From Candidatus Kuenenbacteria bacterium (GTDB taxonomy: Bacteria > Patescibacteriota > Patescibacteriia > UBA11705 > JABHMO01), in assembly GCA_013202715.1 (NCBI GenBank), contig JABMRF010000032.1, positions 1 to 44,823 on the forward strand: DNA of 44,823 nt. Direction: 5' to 3'. Shown in pieces: positions 26,811 through 38,800 of this stretch. Numbering within the stretch: the first letter of the stretch is position 1; each line of letters starts with the position of its first letter. The notes under the pieces are model-generated. The model did not search any database, was not told the origin of the DNA, and worked only from the letters and a program-made list of their open reading frames with translations. The position numbers and the translations under genes are program-made.

Positions 26811-27065
26811 ATGACAGTAGAATTAAAAAGAAAAAAAGGAGAAACATTTGAGTCTTTTGTAAGAAGATTCAACAAGCGGCTAATGCAAAGCGGTACTTTA
26901 TTGCAATTCAAGAAAAAAGTTTATAACCGAGGGACAAAAAGCCGAAATCTTGTAAAAGCTGAAACATTAGCGCGCAAACAATTTCGTGAGAAAAAAGAAT
27001 ACCTGAAAAAGATTGGCCGATTGCCAGAAGAAGATCCAAAGAAAAAAGGACGAGGTCGTCGATAA
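26811..27065 (+). CDS. rpsU: Ribosomal protein bS21
   Basis: 84-aa basic protein; ESFVRRFNKRLMQSG; SD AAAGGA. Confidence 0.82.
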   Translation: MTVELKRKKGETFESFVRRFNKRLMQSGTLLQFKKKVYNRGTKSRNLVKAETLARKQFREKKEYLKKIGRLPEEDPKKKGRGRR

Positions 27066-27132
27066 CAAGTGGATATCAGGTTTTATTGTTAATAATTATT
27101 TGTCATGCCACACATAAAAGGGTATAATATTT

Positions 27133-27582
27133 ATGAATCTAAATGAACAAATTGCAGAGACGTTTCTCACAGCATTCAAAGCCAAAGATCAAATTGTCGT
27201 AGACAGTTTGAGAATGTTGAAATCCAGTTTACAAAACAAAAGCATTGAATTGAAAAGGGAATTAACTGAAGAAGAGACTTTGGCTGTGATCAAAAGTGAA
27301 GTAAAAAAACGTCGTGATTCAATAGAAGCTTACGAGCAGGGAGGGAGAAGTGAATTAGCAAAGAGGGAACAGGACGAAATTGATATTTTACAAAAATTTT
27401 TACCAGCCGATATATCAGAAGCGCAGATCAAAGAAAAAATTGATCAAGTTCTTAAAACTTTACCAGAAGAAAATCGATCAAATTTTGGTATTGTTATGAA
27501 AACGGTAATGGCTGAGCTCAAGGGACAGGCCGATGGCGGCGCCGTGAGCAAAGCGGTCAAAGAAATTATTAGTCACGAATAG
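27133..27582 (+). CDS. YqeY/GatB_Yqey domain protein
   Basis: LRMLKSSLQNKSIELKRELTEEE..VIKSEVKKRRDSIEAYEQGGR; FLPADISEAQI; AELKGQADGGAVSKAVKE. Confidence 0.9.
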   Translation: MNLNEQIAETFLTAFKAKDQIVVDSLRMLKSSLQNKSIELKRELTEEETLAVIKSEVKKRRDSIEAYEQGGRSELAKREQDEIDILQKFLPADISEAQIKEKIDQVLKTLPEENRSNFGIVMKTVMAELKGQADGGAVSKAVKEIISHE

Positions 27583-27664
27583 CGCGAATCAGCACGAATA
27601 ACCACGAATGAAATATTAGTGGTATTCGCGTGAATTCGTGCCAATTCGAGTAATTCGTGATCAC
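27571..27664. repeat. CACGAAT-word palindrome
   Basis: gtcacgaatagcgcgaatcagcacgaataaccacgaat ... attcgcgtgaattcgtgccaattcgagtaattcgtgatcac. Confidence 0.85.
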
Positions 27665-29764
27665 ATGCTTGTCAAAAAAAATAAAAAGAATCAGTTAATC
27701 CTAAAAATAACTGCCAGTTGTTTTATATTATTATTGGTGGTTTTTTTATTTTCACCAATAGTACATGCTCAGGACTTGGCGCAGGAAATGGATCAAAATT
27801 TGTCTGTAATTGGAGATGAAACCGGAATGCAAAAATTGGATCCTCGTATAATTGTTGGGAGGATTATTAAAAGTCTATTAGGATTGCTCGGAGCGTTAGC
27901 CATTAGTATTGTCATTTATTCTGGTTATCAGTATATGACCGCGGCGGGAGACCCGACAAAGGTGTCCGCAGCCCAAAAAAGGCTGGTCAATGGTTTTATT
28001 GGTCTGGTGATAATAATTTTTGCTTACGCCATTACCACTTTTATTTTTAATATGTTATTGGGCGCCAATACGCCCGGATCCGGAGTTCATATTGCCGGCT
28101 CACCAACACTGGGCGCTGGTTATGGTTTGTCCAGTGGCGCATTTGGCGATGTGATTCAGAGCCATTATCCTGAACCTGAGCAGACCGGTGTACCGCGAAA
28201 TACCATGATTTTGGTTACTTTCAAAGAAGCTATTGATCCTAGTACAATTATTGATAATAATATCGAGACTACAGATATGAATAAATGTCCGGATGGTTTG
28301 GGCGCTATCTTGTGCGGGCCGATTAGCCAATCCGCTTTTAGAGTTTACAAGTGCCAAGATATGATTGATGAGAGCCAACCTGAAGAAAATCTAGTAAACT
28401 GCCTGCAAGCAGAAATATTTGATATTGAAGACAGTAATAAATTGGTACCGGGTTACGTAATGATGACCGAAGACAAAAGAACAATTATTTTAAATCCATA
28501 CGGTGATTCAGATCAGCACATGGGAAGTTCAGTTGATGACGTTCCATATATTGTGTTCTTAACAAATATTATTGAAAATGAAAATGACATGAAGGTTTTT
28601 GGCGATCCTGACGGTTACAAATGGCGTTTCACAACCAGTACCATTATTGATCTCGTGCCACCGCAAATCAGTTCAGTTGTTCCTGCCGATGTGGCATATG
28701 CGGTTGACGATCCAAGTGGTTGCAATTGCTCTCCAAATAAAATTGGTTGCGCAGACGTTGATTGTGACGGACTGGTTTATTTGAATCAGGGTGTTTATAT
28801 AAATTTTAATGAACCAGTTATTCCACCGCTCACTCAAACTCAAAATTGTACAGCAGGTGATAGTGATAATGAAACTCAAATGACTAATGAAGAAATTCTT
28901 TCAGCTTGCGACACCAAGCATATTCCAGGTTATTGGAATGTTGGTATTAATCAATATAGAACTGTGCAATTTACTTCTTCAACAGAATGCCCTGTTGAAG
29001 AGGGACAGACCGCAGCGAAAAATTCATGTGGCGATCCGGTCTATTGTTTGCCAGCAGAGGCCGCTATCTACGGAGACGTTCTAGCGGCAGAGATTTTAGC
29101 CGGTGGCGTTGCGCTACCAGGCTCAGGAATTATGGATATGGGTGGAAATTCGCTGGATGGGAATGCGGACGGAGTGGCGGAAGGTCTTGGCCTAGATGAT
29201 TATGGCTGGGATTTTGAAACTGGCGATACTTTGGATTTAATTCCTCCATATATTACCGAATTAATTCCATCTAATCGCACAGAATTAATCGCAGATTCTA
29301 ATTTGATAATAAAGGCAACAGCCAATGAAAATCTGGACGCTTATTCAGTTGATACAGAAATAAAATTAATTGGTGATGAGTATGGTGTACCTTTCGGCCT
29401 CTGGTATGATCCAAATTTGGGTATGGAAGTTGTTATTGATGAGCTGGGGGAGGAAAAGAAACAGGTCGTGATGAATAAAATGTTTTTAAGTCATGGTCCA
29501 TTTCAAAAATGGGACGGAGTGGATGAAAATATCGTACCTCTTTATTCGCCAATAATGAAATCTCAAGTAAAAGATACTCGATTCAATTGCTTCAGTCCGA
29601 CAACAGATGCCGGCGTTGACGCCGCAAAAAATTATAATGTTTTGAATAGTAATTGTAAGGATACTGTCAATGAACCGGGTTCTTCATGTTGTCCGGAAGT
29701 TTCAAGTAACAATTCCTTAACAGTTTCAAATACTGAAGAATGTACTCCTTCATGGGATCAGTAA
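27665..29764 (+). CDS. Secreted protein with N-terminal T4SS_pilin-like module and bacterial Ig-like domains
   Basis: Signal; PRIIVGRIIKSLLGLLGALAISIVIYSGYQYMTAAGDP; VPRNTMILVTFKEAIDPSTI; start trimmed from 27638. Confidence 0.85.
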   Translation: MLVKKNKKNQLILKITASCFILLLVVFLFSPIVHAQDLAQEMDQNLSVIGDETGMQKLDPRIIVGRIIKSLLGLLGALAISIVIYSGYQYMTAAGDPTKVSAAQKRLVNGFIGLVIIIFAYAITTFIFNMLLGANTPGSGVHIAGSPTLGAGYGLSSGAFGDVIQSHYPEPEQTGVPRNTMILVTFKEAIDPSTIIDNNIETTDMNKCPDGLGAILCGPISQSAFRVYKCQDMIDESQPEENLVNCLQAEIFDIEDSNKLVPGYVMMTEDKRTIILNPYGDSDQHMGSSVDDVPYIVFLTNIIENENDMKVFGDPDGYKWRFTTSTIIDLVPPQISSVVPADVAYAVDDPSGCNCSPNKIGCADVDCDGLVYLNQGVYINFNEPVIPPLTQTQNCTAGDSDNETQMTNEEILSACDTKHIPGYWNVGINQYRTVQFTSSTECPVEEGQTAAKNSCGDPVYCLPAEAAIYGDVLAAEILAGGVALPGSGIMDMGGNSLDGNADGVAEGLGLDDYGWDFETGDTLDLIPPYITELIPSNRTELIADSNLIIKATANENLDAYSVDTEIKLIGDEYGVPFGLWYDPNLGMEVVIDELGEEKKQVVMNKMFLSHGPFQKWDGVDENIVPLYSPIMKSQVKDTRFNCFSPTTDAGVDAAKNYNVLNSNCKDTVNEPGSSCCPEVSSNNSLTVSNTEECTPSWDQ

Positions 29765-29809
29765 AGACGCAATTCCTCGACTTTGCTCGGAATGACAATG
29801 CGTCTTTAC
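29761..29809. repeat. Hairpin element containing TCCTCGACTTTGCTCGGA
   Basis: GTAAAGACGCA attcctcgactttgctcggaatgacaa TGCGTCTTTAC. Confidence 0.85.
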
Positions 29810-29834
29810 GGTTAAGTAATAGAATATTGAAAAA

Positions 29835-32800
29835 ATGACCAAACCAAACAACCAAAAATTTAAAATCATCAGCCTGATCGCGATTCTGGTTCTTTTAGGG
29901 TTTGGTTTGTTTTTTGTTGGTACCGCCTTTGCGCAGGAGTTAGATTTGGGTGTGGATGTAGTAGGTGAAACGACCGGTTTGTCCGGCAAGCAGGATCTGC
30001 GAGTGACGATTGGTAAAATTATCAGAATTATTCTAGGATTCCTCGGCGTAATTGCTATTGGAGTTGTTTTATACGGCGGATTTTTGTACATGACCTCAGC
30101 CGGTCAGGAAGAAAAAGCGGCCACAGCCCGAAAAGTTTTAGTAAACGGATTTATTGGTTTGGTGATTATATTGTTGGCGTTTTCAATAACCTCATACATT
30201 ATTAGCAAATTCACTTCAGCAATTGGTGATGGTGATTATGTTTATGATGACGGAGGTGGCGGTGGACTTGGTCCATTTGGTGGTGGAACGGCCACGGCTT
30301 TTATTGTCAAAAATATTTCACCAAGCACATCCCCGCCAGGCTTTGTTCCGAAAGATGCTCGAGTTCGAATTGAATTTTCAAAATCAGTTCATCCGGACAC
30401 AATCGATTCTGATACAATTGTCATTACAAATGAAGACACTGGCGAAGTTGTGGAGGGTGAATATGAAATTTACGGTTATTCAAATAATAAAGTTAAATTT
30501 ACACCGAGTACGCTTTGCAATGATGAAGCATGCGAAAGTGAGTTTTGTTTTGATGTAAATACAAAATTTAAAGTTACCATAAAGCCAACGGTAATTAAAT
30601 CTGCTACCGGTGGTTATAGTTTGAGCTGTACGATCGGAAGTGTGTGTCTAGGCACGTTTGAAACTGGTGAGATGTGTGACACTGAAGACCCGGTAATAAC
30701 TTTTCAATATCCGTATGACGGTGCCAAGGTTAGTCAGAATGCGCTGTTCGGTATTAGCGTTGATCTTAAAATTGAAGATGATGGTGGCGTGTCTGGGGTG
30801 AGTTTTTATGCCGATGATGAAGCCTATGGAAGCACTGATTTTGATGGAAGTAAGCTTATTGAGTTGACCGGTTTTACCTGGGACACTTCAGAAGCAACGG
30901 TTGATTTGGGTGAACACGAGTTGAAGGCAATAGCGGAAGATGTGGATGACCATACCGGCAATGAATCAATTGATGTCTATGTTTTGCCAGCTCATTGTTT
31001 TGATGATGTACTTGATACTGAGCTAGGCGAGATTATAGCCGGACCGCCAGCTTGTGGTGGTGAATGTGGATCTTGTGACGGCGATAGCTGTACCAGTGAT
31101 GCTGATTGTTCAGGTCTTTGTGTCTTTAGTTGCGATGGCGAAGGAGATGATGCCGGCGAGGTTTGTGAAGTGGATAGTGAATGCGACGGAGACTGCAGTG
31201 GAATTTGCAGTACCATGCCGATTATTACTGACATTATGCCGTATGAAGCGGGGCCGGGAAACTTGGTTTCCATTGCCGGCGCTGGATTCTTGAGTTATGA
31301 CGAAGATAAAAGTAAAATATATTTTTCAAATTCAGATAATCCGGATGATCCTTATATTGAAGCTGAACTTGGTTGTGAAGGCTCTGTCGCCTGGGGAAAT
31401 TATCAGATTGTAGCAAAGGTACCTGAAAATGCCGAAACTGGACCATTAAAATTAGTTAACAAAGCGGATAAAATTGATACAACTGATAACGAAACCGGTT
31501 GGATCGATGAATTTATATTTAATCCGGAGATAAATTATCCGGGATTGTGCGGAGTCATTTTAGAAGGCTGTACTGGTGATAATTGTTCTAAGGGATTTCC
31601 AGGAGATGAAGTTAAAGCAATTGGTGAAAATTTTGGTGAGGAGGGCGTGGGTGATGGCGCTTACTTCGGTGATATTCAGGCGCAAAAAGGTAGCGCATAT
31701 GCCTGGGCAGATAAACTGGTCAACGGTCTTGGAATTCCACTTCTTCTTCAACCAATAAACTATAATGTAGCAATTTCAAAAGCGCAACCTGCGACCACAG
31801 TTTGTACAGATACTGAAACAGATGAAGATTGTGTGGACGGTGAAGATAATTGTGTGTGCGAAATAATTCCGGGCGCACCATCGGTTAGTAATGCAGTTAA
31901 ATTTTCTGTTTTGCAAATTGAGACTTTACCAACAATCGAAGCAGTAAATCCAAGTCCAGCACCGGCCGGCCAAATGATTACAATTACCGGTACAAATTTT
32001 GGTCCTGATGTTGGATATGTAGAATTTATAATTATTGATGATGCCGGAACAGAATTGTCATATCCGGCCGCTCTTGGCTGTGGGAATGACAGCTGGGCAA
32101 ATGATGAGGTGATTATAAAGGTTCCGGATGTACTAGATGTAGAAGATTATGATTTACTTCTTTATACTGCGCAGGGTCTGATCAGTCCACCGGTCAGTTT
32201 TAGTGTTATTGAAGGCAATCCTGGCCCTGGACTGTGTTCACTTAGTCCGAACAATGGGCCGATCGGCCTTGGGGTTGATTTTATCGGAGAAAACTTTGGG
32301 TTGCAAGAAAATTATAAAATAGTATTTAGTGGCGTTGAAAATACCACAGTTGATGTTGTCACTGCGGGTGAGTGGACCAGTGATTTGATTAACAGTGTTA
32401 TAGTTCCTGCGAGTGCAGTGTCAGGGAAAGTTTTTTTGCAGGCACTTGTCTCTGATAGTTTTAATAGTAATGAAGTGAGTTTTTTGGTAGGAAGTTGTAG
32501 TGCAGATTCTTGTGTTGAAGGAGAGAGTTGTTGCGCTAATGGAGCTTGTCAGGCTGTGTGTGATGTGGCAAAGGAATATTCTCCTTCAGAATATATGTGG
32601 CTCATGAGTACCGGTCCCTTGCCGGACGTTCCAGCAGTGCTAGAGAGAACTTGTTGGCCGGAAATTTATGCTCAGTCACCGTCTCCATATAAAGGTGACG
32701 AAGAAGCTTGTCCCAACGGTATGATTTCTGCGACCTTCAACATGCAGATGAAAAGTGAATATTTTGATAAAAATATTATTTTAAAAAGATGTCTAGTTTC

Positions 32801-35800
32801 TGGAGAAAAATGTGATCTTGAAGTTTGCGATGCAAGTGATTGTTTGCGACGCGAAATTACAGATGTAGTTCCCAATGATATCGGTCCAGCAAATTTGAAT
32901 GTAACTTGTACTCTGATCGAAGATAGCGGAACTGAATGTGAATTTGGAACGGCTGGTTGCGAATGTAATCCATTTGAAAACGAAGGATCAATATCTGAGT
33001 TTCATATTTTTCAATCATATCTTGAGGATACCAATGATCTTGAACCAAACGAGGACACAGGATTTGTTGGTTTGGTTAAGAAAGTTGTAACTGACTATGG
33101 TATTCGTCATGATTTATTCAAAAATACTTGGTACCAGGTTGAGATCATCGGTGGTGAAGGCGGAGTCGGAACGGCTAAGGATGAATACATGCCGGCAGAT
33201 TATATCTGGCAATTTAAGACAAAGAGTGAGCTATGTGTCCCTGTCAGTTTATTAATGAAACCATTTTCCGGATTGATTGATAATTTAGATGGAAAAGAAA
33301 AGTTCCAAGTTTCCGGAATGTACAAGTGTCAGGATATTGCTCTCAATACTGAACCATGGGAATGGGATGTTCTGCCAGTGGAAGATCCGGACGAGAGAGC
33401 TGTTTTTGATGGATATGCTTGTAATGCTCAACAGCCACCAGAAGAAAATATAAATGTCTGCCAGGTTGTGGATGGCGAGGATCTCTTAAGAAGAGATATT
33501 GGTGTTTATAAACTTAATGATACTCTTATTGTTGACGATAAGGCCACTATTGACTTTGAAACAAAACCAAAATTTCCAGTAGAGATTTTCGCGATGGCTA
33601 CGCCTCAGACTCAGGCGATGGCCGACTTGTTTGATAATTTATACAAAGAAGGATATTTGGAAATCAAGTTTGCCGATCCAAAAGTTGTTAGTTTTTATCC
33701 GGAGTGCGAAGAAGCCTGTATCAATGCCGAGCTGGGTGCACATTTCAATACAAAAATGAAACAAAGTACTTTTACGCCGGAAAATGTTCAGTTGTATTCT
33801 TGCTATGCAAAGGACTGTGTTGTTCTGACAGACTTTGTTTTGAAAGGCTATGATGAAGAAATATTTTATCATTCTGACGAAGAGTCACTGATAAGTACAT
33901 TAAAGATAAATTTACAAAGTAGAAATTTAGAACCAAATAAATATTACCGGGTTGTAATTACGGAAGATGTGGAAAGCTATAGTGGCGTGAAATTAACCGA
34001 CTTAAATTATCGCACGACTAGTGCGCCGGGCGGAGATTGTGAAAATGGCCTTGATGATGATGGTGATGATTCCGTTGATTTGACCGGTGGCTATGATACT
34101 GATGCAGATCTTGATCTGGATATTATTTGTGGTTGTTATGATACTGCAATGGCACAATTTTCAACATACAGCGAAATAAAAGCTGAACCAGGTTGTTCAG
34201 CAGAAGAAAATATTACCTTTGCCTGTATTAATTTGAGTAATGGAAATGATTTGATTACTGAGCAGGCAGGACTGGACAATATTAAATTGAATGATTATTA
34301 TCCACCGGATAGTTTATGTGACTTTCCGTCCGATTTTGAAATTGGTGAATACGGGCAGTTTGACGCATTTTCATGGGTATTCAAAACAAAGAATGATCCT
34401 GAGGAATGCAAAATCAATAGAGTTGAAGTTGTCCCGGAAGAGAGAATTGTAGAATTGGAAGGTGAAGAAGTTGAATACTGGTCAGCTCCTTATGCTGAGC
34501 CAGATGCTTGTTCTGCCAGTGGTCAATTGTTAAATGCGTTTAATTATGGCTGGACTTGGGCCAGTAGTGAACTCGATGTCGCAACGATAAGTGATAATAA
34601 ATATAACGCCGCTCTACCAAGTTATTGTAGTAACAAATGTTTATTACTGGGCAGTACCAGCAATGCTGCGATTTGCGGAAATGAAATTCCGGAATTTGGA
34701 GAAGAGTGTGATGATGGTAATGCTGTCAGCGAAGATGGTTGCAGTGACAAATGTTTAACTGAGCCGATTGTTAATTGTAGTGATCCTGAAAATCAAATTA
34801 ATTGTTGTGGTAATCTTGAGGTTGAAGGTGATGAAGAGTGTGATCAGGGGTGCGTTTGGCTTGATGCTGGAAATCCGTGTGAATTTGATCTGGCCAACGA
34901 ATCATGTAAATGTGTTTCAAATGGAAATGCTTGTACCAGTGGTTGCCTCAATGCCGGAACGGCCGAAGGATTTGTTTGCGGAAATGGTGTCAAAGATCCT
35001 GGCGAAGATGAGGATGATGGCAATACCAGTGGTGGCGATGGTCTAAATTCCCTATGTTTAAATGAAGGCTCAAAATATAAAATAACTGATCCAGAAGCAA
35101 GCGCGATTTGTGGAAATCAAACAATTGATCCTGGTGAAGAATGCGAAGCTGTTTGCGATGATAGCGGAGTGTGTTCACTTGATAACAATCCAAATTGCAA
35201 CAATAAATGTGTTTGGCAGGGGTTTGCTCCGTGCCCGGCAGTTTGTACCGAGCAGGTGGAATGTCAAGAAAAAGAAGAGGGCTGTGTTCCGGCCAAATTG
35301 GCTCTTTGCAATGAAGGGGAAGAGGGCTGTTTTAGTGGATTCAAAACAATAGACTGTACGCTCGGTGATACAGATCCTGACTGTGGCGGACTAAAGGCCG
35401 TTGTTTGTGATGAGACAGAAGCTGATTGTAGTGGTGGCGTTAAAATAATTGAATGTAGTTTGGGCTCTGTCGATTGTATTGACGGACTAAAATCAGAAGC
35501 TTGTATTGCTGGCGCAGAAGATTGCAGTTGTACGAATTGTTGTGGAAATGCTATTTATGACAGTTATGATGGTGATGCTGTTTCTGACGAAGAATGTGAA
35601 GCCAGTTGTCTCAAAACAACATTGGTGAATTGTGAAGAAGGTGAAGAGGATTGTAATGCTGATGAGAAAAAAGAGGTTATTGCTCCATGTGATTACGGAA
35701 CAGAAGGTTGTGAATGTACTCTGCCTGATTCATGTAGCGCAACTTGCCTCAATCTAGGTTCTTCATTTGAATACGGATCTTTTTGCGGTGATGGAGATGC

Positions 35801-38800
35801 TGGTCTGGGTGAAGATGCAGAATGTGAGGCTGTTACAGGTACCAAGGGCAGTCCGTATCAGATTGCAACTGTACCGGATCCGCTAGATATTTTGGCGGAA
35901 AATGCTGGGATTAAGGTCTTTAGTTATGATTCAATAATTAACTATATTTTTGGCTCATCCGTGATTTCAACGGAAGCAGAGGAAGCCGGTGTGCCAGTAT
36001 CGGAACAAAAATCAGGAGAAGGCGATTTGAACTTCAGAAGCAATGATCCGAGTCTGATTGCCGCATACTGTCAAACTGATTTAGATTCCATAATTGATCC
36101 GGAAGATAGTAGCCCTGCACCGAATGCTGAAAATGTTTGCCTCAACGCTATGGTTCATCTTACTTTGACTGAACAGTTTGATTCATCAGTCGCTCAAGTA
36201 AAATTATACGAACTGGCAGTTGATACTTGTCCAGAGGGAGATGTCAGTGGCGTCTTTAATAAAATAAAATCATTTGTGAGAGGTTTGTTTGCCAAGGTTG
36301 GCTGGGCGGCAGTTGTTGAATGTGAAGTTGAAACTGGAAATGTGGAATTTACTAATAATCAGGCTGGCCATACAGTAGTCAGTGTCTCTCCGAGCAGTTT
36401 ACTCAAACCTAACAAAAATTACGTTGTAAAATTAATTGATTTCAAAAATTTGTGTGATATAAATCTCGATCCGATCACTATGTATTTCAAGACTGGAGAC
36501 AGTGCCTGTCTATTGGACGCAGTTCAAGTTTCTCCGCAGGATAAAACAGTTTTTAAATCTGAATCAGAAGTGATCTATACTGCCAACGCGCTTAGCGATG
36601 GCCAGGTCATTGGACCAGTTCAAGATATTTACGCTTGGGAGTGGGAATGGAGTCACAACAATGGCTCATTGATTGATACTATAGATGCTTGTGACTTGCA
36701 GGGATCAGGAGACGCTCAGACCTGTATTGTTGATGTGGTTCCCCAGGATCTTGGCAGACCAAATTCAAAAGTGAAAGTTCTCGCCACAAACGGAACTGCT
36801 CAAATTACCGCGACCGCAACAATCAAAGTTGATACGCTGGGAGATCTGCTCGATGATGTAGAGGAAGGAGCAGAGGTAAAGAGCACAGTTGGTCAGTGGA
36901 AAGAGGGTTCAGCTCAGCTCACAATTTTCATTTGTGATAATTTATGGAACCCGGAAGAGCCGGCTAATAATAAATGGGAGGCTTTGATAAGTCAGGATAC
37001 TTTTACCGGTGATTACTTCACAACATATTTATATGAGACAAATTATAACGTTGGCTTGTTCTATTGTCGCGATTACGGCGAAGCCGGTTTTGGTGATGAT
37101 TTACCGAAGTTGAAAATGGGTCTGGGAGAAATTTCGGAATTGGCAGCAGAAGATAGGTATGGAATTTACTATGATGATACGATGGATTGGGCGAAAGTAT
37201 CCAATACCTCTCTTGTTTCTTCCGGTCTTGATATGGATGATCCAAATCAATCCTGGACCATTGAAACATGGGTGTTTAATGAAATAATGCCCGGAACTAA
37301 GCATAAAAGAATATTTTATAAAAATGTTCAGGTAGGACAAAATACTAAAAATTATCAGTTGTTTGTCATAAAGTCAGGAACCGAGCGTAAGGTAGGATTT
37401 AAATTAGTTGCAGCAGATGGCAGTTTTAATATTAGGGGTCTAACAACAGACACGGATACACTTGCTCTAGGGTTTAATCATATTGCCTTAACTTTTGATG
37501 GAGATACGAATCAGGCTGACTTATATATAAATGGTATAAAAATTCAGGATCTGGATATTTCAAGCTCAGCTAACTGGAACGGAGATAATGATTTATATAT
37601 TGGATCAAGAGGACAAGAGCCCGGCACTTCCTGGGGTGGTTATATGGATGATTTCCGGCTTTGGAGTAAAGAAAGATCTGAGCAAGAAATACAAAGCACA
37701 ATGAACAATAAATTAGCAGGTAGTGAAGACGGTTTGGTCGGCTATTGGACTTTTAATGAAGACTATTTAGATCACTCTGTCAATTCAAATAATCTTGAAC
37801 CGCATTGTACAGTTGAAAATGCGAACTCAAAATGTTTAGGTGATAGTTTTACTTTTATTAATATTTCAGAATTAGCAGAGCAGGAGGGATATGAGGATGT
37901 TGTTTTGGAAACTACCGAAGAAATTACTCATCAATGCAATGATGGAGTTGATAATGATAGTAACGGAGCAGTTGATGTTGCTGATGCAAAATGCAAAGAT
38001 GCCAATGATCCATGGGAACAGCCAAAATTATTGGATCAGTATTTCTTTGTCCGAGATGAAGCTACTGAATCAAATGATGACGATGCAGCGGATGTAATTT
38101 CATTGCGTATTTATGAAAACCCGGAAGCTCTTCCGCCGGACTTGTGGTATCAACGATATGCTCCAAATCCTTCGGCATCCACAACTCCTGTAGAAGTTGA
38201 CTGCCAGTTTGAAGATATTTCAGAATATATCACAGGAAAATATTGCTATGTGGGCGCGAAGGATGGATCTTCTCTATATATGGCCGCGGCAAACAAAGGC
38301 GGTGATAATGTTTATAATAATATTTATTTGCTTGGCTATTCTCATGGCTCAAATGAAGCAACCCTAAATATTTATTCTCAACTGGTCAGTTTAATTAAAT
38401 ATAATATTAATGTTACGCAAAGTTTGATTGATAAAAAAATATTTATAAAAGATACAAAGCGAGTTGCTGATATGGTGACTCTCCGATTGATGTTGCAACA
38501 ATATTCACAAACTCACAATGGCGAAGTGCCACAGCTCGACGCCGGAACTTATGAGCGCGGTAAATCATTTAGTGTCTGGCCATCATGGCAGGAAGAGCTT
38601 GGTTTAGCGCTGTCAAACAATTTGGCCGTAGATCCGGAAAATCATTTCAAGTGGGAACAAGCAAATGAATCCTCTGAAAATACCGGCTCGACTTGTGTGT
38701 TTGAAACATCCCTGCTTGATAATATTAAATGTCCAGGGCAAGTAAACGAATATCAGTGTATTGTTCCAAATAAATATTGCGTGGCTTGTCCAAACGGATA

